Positions 26,074 through 33,371 of a stretch of 46,683 nucleotides of DNA are shown here, piece after piece; the stretch's first letter is position 1, and each line of letters opens with the position of its first letter. This DNA is from Succinatimonas hippei (GTDB lineage Bacteria; Pseudomonadota; Gammaproteobacteria; Enterobacterales; Succinivibrionaceae): NCBI GenBank assembly GCA_004557545.1, contig SFGV01000009.1, positions 1-46,683 on the forward strand, given 5' to 3'. Below the pieces are notes generated by a model that worked only from the letters and a program-made list of their open reading frames with translations, was not told the DNA's origin and did no database searches. Position numbers and translations under genes: made by a program.

Positions 26074-26099
26074 GATCGCAATTGTTAACAATTTAGATC
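26074..26099. promoter_or_regulatory. 26-bp palindrome upstream of the DeoR-family gene, probable operator
   Basis: The core AATTGTTAACAATT (26080-26093) is a perfect 14-bp palindrome. It is flanked symmetrically by GATC at 26074-26077 and 26096-26099, leaving only one two-base step on each side unpaired. It sits immediately ahead of the regulator start, where an autorepressor site is expected. The two GATC arms are potential Dam sites. Confidence 0.55.
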
Positions 26100-26237
26100 G
26101 GAATTTGGCACACTTTCAACATTTTCTGAAGCAGACGAGTTTATAGAAAATGATCTTTTACGAATAACGCTTTGTTTATAGACAAGAATAATAATGTGGT
26201 AGGTTGGTCATTGAGACATGCAGAAAGCTGAAACATC

Positions 26238-26265
26238 AGGCAACATTCAGACGATGATGTTGCCT
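26238..26265. other. stem-loop of unknown role
   Basis: AGGCAACAT (26238-26246) pairs with ATGTTGCCT (26257-26265) around a ten-base loop, with no T-run on either side. It lies between the DeoR-family promoter and the end of a small minus-strand frame and could stabilise or weakly end that transcript. Confidence 0.35.
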
Positions 26266-26285
26266 TGTAGGAGCGAACTCAGGCT

Positions 26286-26456
26286 TCAGACCTTAAGCAT
26301 GCATACAGGAAAAGGCGCCGGGAGCGAAACCGCCGTAACGCAAAGGTGGTTCATATCACTCTGAGATTGTTCTTCAAGCAGTAACGCCTGCAGATAAGCG
26401 GTGATCTGAACCCATTGCCTGAAGAATGATCTTAAGGTTTCTTGGATTTTTTTCAT
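26286..26456 (-). CDS. possible small protein of 56 residues
   Basis: A short frame of unknown function, starting with ATG at 26456 with the G-rich block GGGGGGTG four bases upstream and TATAAA about 55 bases upstream. The product begins MKKIQETLRSFFRQWVQITA, a basic then amphipathic helix-like stretch, and ends in a Pro/Val-rich part (SLPAPFPV). It is not recognised. It stands alone between the DeoR-family regulator and the aldo/keto reductase. It may be spurious; the strength of the ribosome binding site is the main argument for it. Confidence 0.3.
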   Translation of the reverse strand: MKKIQETLRSFFRQWVQITAYLQALLLEEQSQSDMNHLCVTAVSLPAPFPVCMLKV

Positions 26457-26610
26457 GATGCACCCCCCGTGTTTTTCTCTTTCAGGTACACCGTAATCCA
26501 AATTTTATAGCCAGATGAATATTGCACTATATTAAGGCGTTAAAAAGCCTGTTTTAAATTATTGACCCTAAATGACCCAATATAGAGCATTAACTTTTTT
26601 CTGCATTAAA

Positions 26611-27444
26611 TCAGAAGTCAAAAGTATCCGGGCTTGATCCATAGCGGAAGCCATCGTCAAGAGTGCATATGCGGTCATGATCCTCTCTGGTCAGGTAGAA
26701 ATCGAAAACCTGCTCATTCTGGACAATGCGATCTTTATGAACAGACTTCGGAAGCACCACGATCCCGCGCTCAATTTGCCAGCGGATCAGGATCTGGGCG
26801 ACAGAGCGGTGATGCTTTGCGGCTATGTTCAGAAGCACCGGGTTTTCGCGCAGAGACGCTCCCTTGCGGCTCCCTCCCAGAGGGCTCCATGCCTCAAGGG
26901 TGATTGAGCCATGATTCCGGCAGTAGTTATAAAGCTCGTGCTGTGGAAGTCTCGGATGGCATTCAACCTGATTTACCGCGGGGACGGTCTCTGAAATCTC
27001 GGAGAGGCGCTTTAAATGGTAAATTTGGAAATTGCTGACTCCTATGCTCGCGCACAGACCGTCCTTAGCGGATTTCTCCATTTCGCCCCAGGCCTCCTCC
27101 CAGCCATCGGCAGGCCAGTGGATGAGATAAAGATCTACATGATCAAGGCGCAGCTTTTTTAATGACGTGCGTAAAGCCTCCCGGGTCCGGCGCGCGCGTA
27201 TATCCTCATTCCAGAGCTTGGTGGTCACAAAGATTTCATCGCGGTCTATTCCGCTGTCCTGTATGGCTTTGCCAACGGATTCCTCGTTACCGTAAACCGC
27301 CGCGGTATCGATGTGTCTGTATCCGCAGTCAAGAGCCGCGCGTACCGCGTTATAGGTTTCATCGCCATCCTGCGCCAGAAATACCCCAAACCCGAGAGAG
27401 GGGATCTGCTTACCATTGTTGAGCTTAAAAGTTTCGTTTGACAT
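26611..27444 (-). CDS. aldo/keto reductase (2,5-diketo-gluconate reductase-like)
   Basis: A cytosolic NADPH-dependent carbonyl reductase of 277 residues. Signatures are GFGVFLAQDGDETYNAVRAAL, GYRHIDTAAVYGNEESVG (catalytic Asp and Tyr), FVTTKLWNED (catalytic Lys) and DLYLIHWP (catalytic His), then IGVSNFQIYHL, NQVECHP and VVLPKSVHKDRIVQN for NADP binding. This fits the DkgA/DkgB-like subgroup. I chose the ATG at 27444 (MSNETFKL) with GGAG about eight bases upstream; the longer frame from 27528 is AT-rich and lacks homology. It is a single-gene unit divergent from the GH13 gene. The physiological substrate cannot be told. Confidence 0.92.
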   Translation of the reverse strand: MSNETFKLNNGKQIPSLGFGVFLAQDGDETYNAVRAALDCGYRHIDTAAVYGNEESVGKAIQDSGIDRDEIFVTTKLWNEDIRARRTREALRTSLKKLRLDHVDLYLIHWPADGWEEAWGEMEKSAKDGLCASIGVSNFQIYHLKRLSEISETVPAVNQVECHPRLPQHELYNYCRNHGSITLEAWSPLGGSRKGASLRENPVLLNIAAKHHRSVAQILIRWQIERGIVVLPKSVHKDRIVQNEQVFDFYLTREDHDRICTLDDGFRYGSSPDTFDF

Positions 27445-27714
27445 AAAACAAACTCCGTTTAACAGATAAAATAAATTATGCTTATGATTTAAGTGAATAT
27501 TGTAAATGCGGTAACACATTAGAACCATAACCTTAAGGTGAAGATTCAGTAATGAGGCTTAACGTATTCAGCGCTTGAGTACGGATACTGGATTTCACAG
27601 TTAACAAACTCCCTCTCATTTTTCATTTGCGCCTGTTGCGATCAGAGACGCATACAGGTTAAATGAGGGGCATATCGCAGTCTTCATCATTGTCTTAGTC
27701 CAAGAGGTGCCGGG

Positions 27715-29541
27715 ATGAACATGAAGCGGATCATGCTTTTATGTGCGGCATTGATATTATCTGCTAAACCAGCTGGAGCCGTGAATAACAGCATATCAAT
27801 AGAAGATCCCAGAGTTTGGCCTTTTTCATGGGATAACGCGTATGTCTACTATGTAAACATAGACAGGTTCTCAAACGGATCCCGTAGCAATGACTCGATA
27901 TTTGGCCGCAAGCGTACAGACAGCTTTGGTCTGAAGACCGGCACTTTTCATGGTGGTGACATAGCCGGATTAAGTCTCAAGCTTGACTATATAGCCTCTC
28001 TGGGAGTGAATGTAATCATGATCACTCCCCCGGTTGAGCAGGTGCATGGCATTTTCCCCGGAGGCATGGGGCTTTACGGCGCCTACGCGTATGACGGAAG
28101 CCACGCTCTTGATTACACCTATATAGATCCTTCATTTGGCACAATAAATGATATGCGCCGGTTCATCCAGCAGGCTCACAGGCGCGGGATCCGGGTAGTG
28201 ATGTCGCTGGAGCTTTGTTACCCGGGACCGCCTACCTTACGCGATATGTGTGATTTTGGTTTTGGCAAGACGGTGCTTGGATGGGAGGAGTGTGTCCCCT
28301 GGCAGCCGGGCGTAGGTGAAAATTACAGTGACTTGCCGGTGGATTTGTCAGAAGATCGTTCGTGGAACCGCTGGTGGGGGTCTGACTGGCTGTTTTCTGG
28401 AATCTATGGAGATAAATGCACAGCTGTTTCATGTCTGGGAGAGGACATGAGATTTCGCAATACCGATGTAATAAGTAATAAGGTGGATTTACCGGGGTTC
28501 CTTATCTACAAATGGGACAAATACGCTAACACTGAATACGCCGTCCCTGCCGCTGCAAAATTCAGACATGGAAGCGGAACTGTAGCTTTCTTTGAGTCAA
28601 TGTGGGCCGCGTCGTGGGTGCGCGAGTTTGGGTTTGACGGTATAGCCATAGATAACGCGTTTTCGCTTTCAGAAGACATGCTGATGATGTTAAAACGCAA
28701 TTGCGCTCAGGCACTGGAGGACTGGCGCGCGCTGGAGAAAAGCGGTGAGCTGGCCGCGAAATGGCAAGAGCCTTTTATGCTCATAGGAATGCAGAATAAA
28801 AAATTCCCGGTCAAATTAAAAAAAGACGAGATAAAAGAGAAACTGGATCATCTTGACGCTTTTGTCGTGCCATCAGACAGGGATCCGTCAATGATCTCAG
28901 GTTGTGTCCTGGCTCAGGGACAAGATTCAAGAATGTATCCATACACAGGGAAAACGATCCTGATCCGTTCGCTTTCTGTTCCGGGGGCGCATTTATGCCG
29001 GGGACTCTACGTTTCTCAGATTCGGAAATTTCTGCTTATGAAAGAACCGGTGATGGCGGTGTACGGAGATGAAACTCAGCGCAAAAGCGAGCAATTAAGA
29101 GAGTTCGCTCCTGAACTCGCGGCGGACAGCGACATGAATTTTCCACGCGATGTCGACAGGGCAAAGCAGTGGGCGGCTGATCGTTTTAGTTTCAGCTACA
29201 CACTGTCGTCAAACAGGGTGCTTTCGGTATGGCAGAAAATAGGTCAGTTCCGCCTTAGAAATCCCGCTGTAGGCGGAGGAAATTCAGAAGTTCACCAAGA
29301 TGGCGGTGAGTGCAGAATTTTACAAAAAGGTGATTATCGGAACGCGGTGATCATATATTTCGGAGGAAAGAGTGAAATTGAGGCAGGAAGCTGTTTTAAA
29401 GACGGAGATAGCCTGCGTGACGCGATGTCAGGCAGAGGCATAACCGTTTTAAAGGGCAGAATCCCTATCGATGACAATGGAACGCTTCATCTTATAGAAA
29501 AGTACCGCCGCCCGTATATCATACAAGGGCTTTTGAACTGA
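27715..29541 (+). CDS. secreted GH13 alpha-amylase-like protein with degenerate active site
   Basis: A 608-residue protein with a Sec signal peptide (cleavage after AGA, residue 22), so periplasmic or exported. Fold markers of the MalS/periplasmic alpha-amylase group are clear: VYYVNIDRFSNGS, GTFHGGDIAGLSLKLDYI, GVNVIMITPPVEQ and the YGAYAYDG block. The catalytic regions are eroded. Region I (normally DVVMNH) reads RVVMSLEL. Region II (GFRxD) reads GIAID, keeping the nucleophile Asp313 but losing the Arg. The region III Glu is replaced by Met359 (LIGMQNK). Region IV (FxxNHD) reads FVVPSD. It is probably not a hydrolase; a glucan-binding or scaffold role is a guess. The reading frame is intact and AGAGG precedes the ATG. 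Confidence 0.8.
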   Translation: MNMKRIMLLCAALILSAKPAGAVNNSISIEDPRVWPFSWDNAYVYYVNIDRFSNGSRSNDSIFGRKRTDSFGLKTGTFHGGDIAGLSLKLDYIASLGVNVIMITPPVEQVHGIFPGGMGLYGAYAYDGSHALDYTYIDPSFGTINDMRRFIQQAHRRGIRVVMSLELCYPGPPTLRDMCDFGFGKTVLGWEECVPWQPGVGENYSDLPVDLSEDRSWNRWWGSDWLFSGIYGDKCTAVSCLGEDMRFRNTDVISNKVDLPGFLIYKWDKYANTEYAVPAAAKFRHGSGTVAFFESMWAASWVREFGFDGIAIDNAFSLSEDMLMMLKRNCAQALEDWRALEKSGELAAKWQEPFMLIGMQNKKFPVKLKKDEIKEKLDHLDAFVVPSDRDPSMISGCVLAQGQDSRMYPYTGKTILIRSLSVPGAHLCRGLYVSQIRKFLLMKEPVMAVYGDETQRKSEQLREFAPELAADSDMNFPRDVDRAKQWAADRFSFSYTLSSNRVLSVWQKIGQFRLRNPAVGGGNSEVHQDGGECRILQKGDYRNAVIIYFGGKSEIEAGSCFKDGDSLRDAMSGRGITVLKGRIPIDDNGTLHLIEKYRRPYIIQGLLN

Positions 29542-29556
29542 CCGGCTTTTCCGATT

Positions 29557-29574
29557 ATTCATGCATGCATGAAT
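29557..29574. repeat. 18-bp perfect palindrome between convergent genes
   Basis: ATTCATGCATGCATGAAT reads the same on both strands. It sits 16 bases after the GH13 stop and 56 bases before the end of ispB. There is no T-run, so it is not a standard terminator; it may be a protein-binding site. Confidence 0.5.
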
Positions 29575-29629
29575 GAGCTTAGCGGTGATTAAAGTAGCTC
29601 ATGTGATCAGAAAAATGAAGAATACGTGG

Positions 29630-30604
29630 TCAGAAACTGCGTTTTGCGGCTTTGAAGGCCAGAGTTTCTAATGCGTCGCTAAATTGTGATTTTGGCAATA
29701 CCGACAAAACTTTTACAGCGCCGCTGGCTGACGTGTCAGCGCACTGCTGAGCCTTATCCAGCGCTCCTGTAAGCTTCATGATCTTTTTGACTTCATCAAG
29801 ATCATCCTCTTTTACCGCTTTTTCAAGCCTGGTGCGCTGATCTCCAGAGCTTTCTTCAAGGGCGATGATAAGTGGCAGGGTGACGCGCCCGTCGGCTAGA
29901 TCCTCTCCGCTGTTTTTTCCGGTTACCGGGCTTGATGAGCTGTAATCAATGATATCATCAGCTATTTGAAAGCCTTCACCCAGCATCCTGCCATAGTCGC
30001 GCAGAGCCTCTATCTCCCTGTCGGAGGCTCCAAGCAGCATGGCGCTTCCGCAGCAGGCAAGAGAAAAAAGGGCTCCGGTCTTGCAATATATGGTGCGGTA
30101 GTAGTTTTTTCTCGCTATTCCGAGATCGCCCTGCTCACGTAGCTGCTCTATCTCTCCTGAAACAAGGGCGGTAACGGTCGCTACTACCTCGTTGTATATT
30201 TCCCTGTTGCCGATTTTATTGAATTCAATAAATGCCCGGGTAAACATGTAATCGCCCGCGAGTACCGCGGCGTGATTGCCATCAGTCGCGTTGAGGGTAG
30301 GGGTGCCGCGGCGCATATTGGCATGGTCTATTACATCGTCATGTATCAGTGTCGCGGTATGCAGAAGCTCGACAGCTGAAGCAAACGAAACTGCACGATC
30401 CATTTCATGGTCTGAAGGATCAACGCAAAGGCACAGATAGCTTAGAAGCGCCAGACGCGGACGCAGGCGTTTCCCGCCAGATTTGATAACCTGCGAGCAC
30501 ATTGCGTTGACGGTCTGTTCCTCAATTGTTCCGTGGAGAGTGGAGGAAAGGTGCTCTTCCACCTGATGCATCGGCTCAGCGATAAGATCGTCTGTAGTAT
30601 TCAT
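29630..30604 (-). CDS. ispB: octaprenyl-diphosphate synthase-type polyprenyl synthase
   Basis: A trans-isoprenyl diphosphate synthase making the long side chain of quinones. It has 324 residues from the ATG at 30604 (E. coli IspB 323). The first Asp-rich motif is LIHDDVIDHANMRRGTPTLN, the second FQIADDIIDY, with KSGGKRLRPRL near the N-terminus and GKNSGEDLADGRVTLPLI after the second motif. The longer frame to 30643 begins with TTG and adds 13 non-homologous residues. It is divergent from rplU-rpmA, the usual gammaproteobacterial arrangement. In an anaerobe it would supply menaquinone or ubiquinone tails; the chain length cannot be set from sequence alone. Confidence 0.92.
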   Translation of the reverse strand: MNTTDDLIAEPMHQVEEHLSSTLHGTIEEQTVNAMCSQVIKSGGKRLRPRLALLSYLCLCVDPSDHEMDRAVSFASAVELLHTATLIHDDVIDHANMRRGTPTLNATDGNHAAVLAGDYMFTRAFIEFNKIGNREIYNEVVATVTALVSGEIEQLREQGDLGIARKNYYRTIYCKTGALFSLACCGSAMLLGASDREIEALRDYGRMLGEGFQIADDIIDYSSSSPVTGKNSGEDLADGRVTLPLIIALEESSGDQRTRLEKAVKEDDLDEVKKIMKLTGALDKAQQCADTSASGAVKVLSVLPKSQFSDALETLAFKAAKRSF

Positions 30605-30874
30605 GCGCGCTTCATCCAAGGCAAGCAGAAACAGACCGGGCAAAAAGGTCTGATCTTTAACTAGGATCTATTATTCTAGCATCATGCCGTTTATCTTAAC
30701 GATTGTGCCCCATATTGTCTCCCGCGGTCAAAACCGTGGTTTACGCCGGATATTTCAGTGAGGCTTGACCGTCAGGGACTGAAAGCAATTGTAAATCCGT
30801 GGCACAATCCTCCTGATTATTACGAAAGATTTTAGCGGAAGAAAAGAAATTACCGGGTAGAGCTGAAATAGATC

Positions 30875-30903
30875 TTGCATTCTCATGCTCCTGCCTGTAC
30901 AAT
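30875..30903 (+). promoter_or_regulatory. sigma-70 promoter of rplU-rpmA
   Basis: TTGCAT (30875-30880) and TACAAT (30898-30903) are spaced by exactly 17 bases, predicting transcription from about 30910 with an 80-base leader before rplU. The rest of the 388-base gap back to ispB holds no gene that I can support. Confidence 0.7.
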
Positions 30904-30953
30904 ACTGGCCCACTAGCGCCCTATGCGGGGCAACTATTGATTTGAATTCGTAC

Positions 30954-30975
30954 TGCGGGAGAAATAACTCCTGCA
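30954..30975 (+). promoter_or_regulatory. leader hairpin ahead of rplU
   Basis: TGCGGGAG (30954-30961) pairs with CTCCTGCA (30968-30975) around a six-base loop, 17 bases before the L21 start codon and next to the CCGGAG ribosome binding site (30981-30986). It is well placed for translational control, for example by ribosomal protein binding, but no family match is claimed. Confidence 0.35.
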
Positions 30976-30992
30976 TTAACCCGGAGTTGAGC

Positions 30993-31304
30993 ATGTACGC
31001 AATTGTATTTTGCGGCGGTAAGCAGCATAAAGTCTCCGAGGGCGACGTTGTCAGCGTTGAGCTTCTCGATGGCGAGAAAAACACCGAGATCACCCTCGAC
31101 AAGGTGCTTTTGGTTTCCGATGGCACCAACATTAAAGTAGGCACTCCTTACATCGATGGTGCCAAGGTTACCGCAACCATAGTTGGTGCTCATGGCGGTG
31201 AAAAGGTGAAGATCGTTAAGTTCCGTCGCCGTAAACATCACCAGAAGGTCACCGGCCATCGCCAGTGGTATACCGATCTGAAGATCACCGGCATCGCCGG
31301 CTAA
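30993..31304 (+). CDS. rplU: 50S ribosomal protein L21
   Basis: Ribosomal protein L21, which binds 23S rRNA in the large subunit. The ATG at 30993 (MYAIVFCGGKQHKV) gives 103 residues, identical in length to E. coli L21. The C-terminal signature FRRRKHHQKVTGHRQWYTDLKI is the rRNA-binding tail. CCGGAG lies seven bases upstream. The open frame upstream to 30885 is leader, not protein. rpmA follows after 23 bases in the same transcript. Confidence 0.97.
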   Translation: MYAIVFCGGKQHKVSEGDVVSVELLDGEKNTEITLDKVLLVSDGTNIKVGTPYIDGAKVTATIVGAHGGEKVKIVKFRRRKHHQKVTGHRQWYTDLKITGIAG

Positions 31305-31327
31305 CCTAATCTAGGAGAAAGGAACAA

Positions 31328-31594
31328 ATGGCACATAAGAAAGCTGGCGGTTCCGTACGTAACGGCCGCGACTCACAGGCTCAGCGCCTTGGCGTAAAGC
31401 GCTATGCCGGCGAGACTGTATCAGCTGGTTCAATCATTGTCCGTCAGCGCGGAACTCATTTCCACCCTGGCGCAAATGTTGGTATCGGCAAAGACGATAC
31501 TCTGTTTGCCAAAGCTGATGGAAAGGTTTTGTTCGTAACCCGCGGCAAGAATAACCGCAAGTTCGTCGAAATCGAGGTTCCTGAGCAGCAGTAA
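31328..31594 (+). CDS. rpmA: 50S ribosomal protein L27
   Basis: Ribosomal protein L27, whose N-terminal tail reaches the peptidyl transferase centre. It begins MAHKKAGGSVRNGRDSQAQR, then LGVKRYAGETVSAGSIIVRQ and GTHFHPGANVGIGKDDTLFA, in 88 residues (E. coli 85). There is no N-terminal cleavage extension of the Firmicutes type. AGGAGAAAGG lies upstream of the ATG. A hairpin at 31634-31670 separates it from obgE. Confidence 0.97.
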   Translation: MAHKKAGGSVRNGRDSQAQRLGVKRYAGETVSAGSIIVRQRGTHFHPGANVGIGKDDTLFAKADGKVLFVTRGKNNRKFVEIEVPEQQ

Positions 31595-31633
31595 CTCGCT
31601 GCCAGAGCTTCCTTTAGCAAAAAAATATTCAAG

Positions 31634-31670
31634 ATACAGCCCCGCCTGCAAAGTGCGGGGCTGTATTGTC
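31634..31670 (+). terminator. terminator-like hairpin between rpmA and obgE
   Basis: ATACAGCCCCGC (31634-31645) pairs with GCGGGGCTGTAT (31655-31666) around a nine-base loop, followed by a weak TTGTC. It probably lowers expression of obgE relative to the ribosomal proteins. Confidence 0.65.
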
Positions 31671-31706
31671 TGAAAGTTATATCCAGAAGGAAACTCAGGA
31701 GGATGT

Positions 31707-32864
31707 ATGAAATTTGTGGATGAGGCCATGATCCGGGTTGACGCCGGGGACGGTGGCAATGGGATCGTAAGCTTCAGGCGCGAAAAATACATTCCCCGCG
31801 GCGGTCCGGACGGCGGAGACGGCGGTGATGGCGGAAGCGTGTACCTGAAGGCTGACGCGAACCTTAATACTCTTGTAGACTACCGTTATACAAGACATTA
31901 CATGGCAGAACGCGGTCAAAATGGCGGAACAGCTGACTGCACCGGTGGCGCGGGAGCGGATCTTGTGCTACGCGTTCCTGTAGGAACCAGAGTGACTGAC
32001 ACCGCGACGGGCGAGCTTTTAGGAGATCTGCGCTCTGAGGGTGACACCATCGTGGTTGCCAGAGGCGGGCGTCACGGGTTTGGAAATACGCATTTTAAAA
32101 GCTCAACCAATCAGGCCCCGCGTCAGAGAACTTTAGGATCCAAGGGAGAGAAGCGTCAGCTCAAACTTGAGCTTCTGCTGGTTTCAGATGTGGGGCTCTT
32201 AGGACTCCCCAATGCCGGAAAATCAACTCTGGTGCGCCAGGTTTCGGCGGCAAGACCAAAGGTTGCTGACTACCCGTTCACCACTATCACTCCTTCATTG
32301 GGAGTGGTTCGGACAACCAGCGGCCGGAGCTTTGTGATTGAGGATATTCCGGGACTTATAGAAGGAGCTTCTCAGGGCGTAGGTCTTGGGATTAGGTTCT
32401 TAAAGCACCTGTTGCGCTGCCGCGTGCTGGTTCACCTTATTGACTGCATGCCAGCTGACGGATCAGATCCTGCGCATAACGCCAAAGTAATCGAGACTGA
32501 GCTTAAGGCTTATTCTGAGGAGCTTTATTCAAAGCCGCGTTATCTCGCGCTGAACAAGAGTGATCTCATCGATGAAAAACAGGCCGATGAGATCCTTAAA
32601 AAAGTTATTGACGCGCTTGAGGTTAAGCCTGAGAAAACCTTCATGATCTCAGCTCTTACCGGTAAGGGAGTAAAAGATCTTACTTTCGCGTTGCAGGAAC
32701 TGGTAGACAGTGTTAAAGCCAAGGAAGCCCTGGAACAGAAGAGTAATGAGCCGGTGGCAGAGGAGTTCGTCTGGACTGAGCCTGAGCCGGAGCCGGAGAA
32801 GCCTGAGGCTCATGAGGATAATGATGATGATGGCCCTGAATTTATCGTGGTGCATACAAAATGA
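31707..32864 (+). CDS. obgE: ribosome-associated GTPase ObgE/CgtA
   Basis: An essential GTPase in 50S assembly and stringent control. The Obg fold is glycine-rich (FVDEAMIRVDAGDGGNGIVS, GGPDGGDGGDGG). The G domain follows: GLPNAGKSTLVRQV (G1), DYPFTTITPSLG (G2), DIPGLIEGASQGVGLG (G3), LNKSD (G4), SALTGKG (G5). An acidic C-terminal tail of Glu-Pro repeats and DNDDD closes the 385-residue protein (E. coli 390). AGGAGG precedes the ATG at 31707. Its stop overlaps the folA start by four bases. Confidence 0.97.
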   Translation: MKFVDEAMIRVDAGDGGNGIVSFRREKYIPRGGPDGGDGGDGGSVYLKADANLNTLVDYRYTRHYMAERGQNGGTADCTGGAGADLVLRVPVGTRVTDTATGELLGDLRSEGDTIVVARGGRHGFGNTHFKSSTNQAPRQRTLGSKGEKRQLKLELLLVSDVGLLGLPNAGKSTLVRQVSAARPKVADYPFTTITPSLGVVRTTSGRSFVIEDIPGLIEGASQGVGLGIRFLKHLLRCRVLVHLIDCMPADGSDPAHNAKVIETELKAYSEELYSKPRYLALNKSDLIDEKQADEILKKVIDALEVKPEKTFMISALTGKGVKDLTFALQELVDSVKAKEALEQKSNEPVAEEFVWTEPEPEPEKPEAHEDNDDDGPEFIVVHTK

Positions 32865-33352
32865 AGTCGCCATTTATCATCGCCGCAGTCGCGGACAATC
32901 TGGCTATCGGAAGACATGGTGAGATCCCATGGCACCTCAGGGCTGATCTCATACGATTTAAGAAACTGACTACCGGGCACGCGGTGGTCATGGGAAGACG
33001 TACGTTTGAGTCAATCGGCAGGGCATTGCCAAACAGACTCAATATCGTTGTATCCAAATCCCTTAGAGACGTCCCTGAGGGTGTGGTTATCTGCAGGTCA
33101 CTTGATGAGGCGCTTTCGTATGGCGACGCGCGCTCTGATCTTCCCTGCGCGGTGATCGGAGGCGCGGCGCTGTACAAAGAGGCTCTGCCGCTTGCCGATA
33201 CTCTTGAGCTTACCCGTGTGAAGGTATCGCCTCAGGACGCGGATACATTTTTCCCTGAGTGGCAAAATGGGGCGTACGCTCTTGTCAGGGCAGAAAATGA
33301 GCTTACTGAGAATGGGATAGCGTTCAGCTTTGAAACCTGGAAGAGGTCTTAA
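32861..33352 (+). CDS. folA: dihydrofolate reductase
   Basis: FolA reduces dihydrofolate with NADPH, the trimethoprim target. It has 163 residues (E. coli 159). IAAVADNLAIGRHGEIPWHL holds the Met20-loop region and the substrate-binding acidic residue region (LRADLIRF), VVMGRRTFESIGRALPNRLN binds NADPH, and VIGGAALYKEALPLAD follows. The ATGA overlap with obgE is an uncommon partnership and implies coupled translation. The MATE gene starts 20 bases downstream. Confidence 0.95.
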   Translation: MKSPFIIAAVADNLAIGRHGEIPWHLRADLIRFKKLTTGHAVVMGRRTFESIGRALPNRLNIVVSKSLRDVPEGVVICRSLDEALSYGDARSDLPCAVIGGAALYKEALPLADTLELTRVKVSPQDADTFFPEWQNGAYALVRAENELTENGIAFSFETWKRS

Positions 33353-33371
33353 GATTTAAGGAGATAAACCC

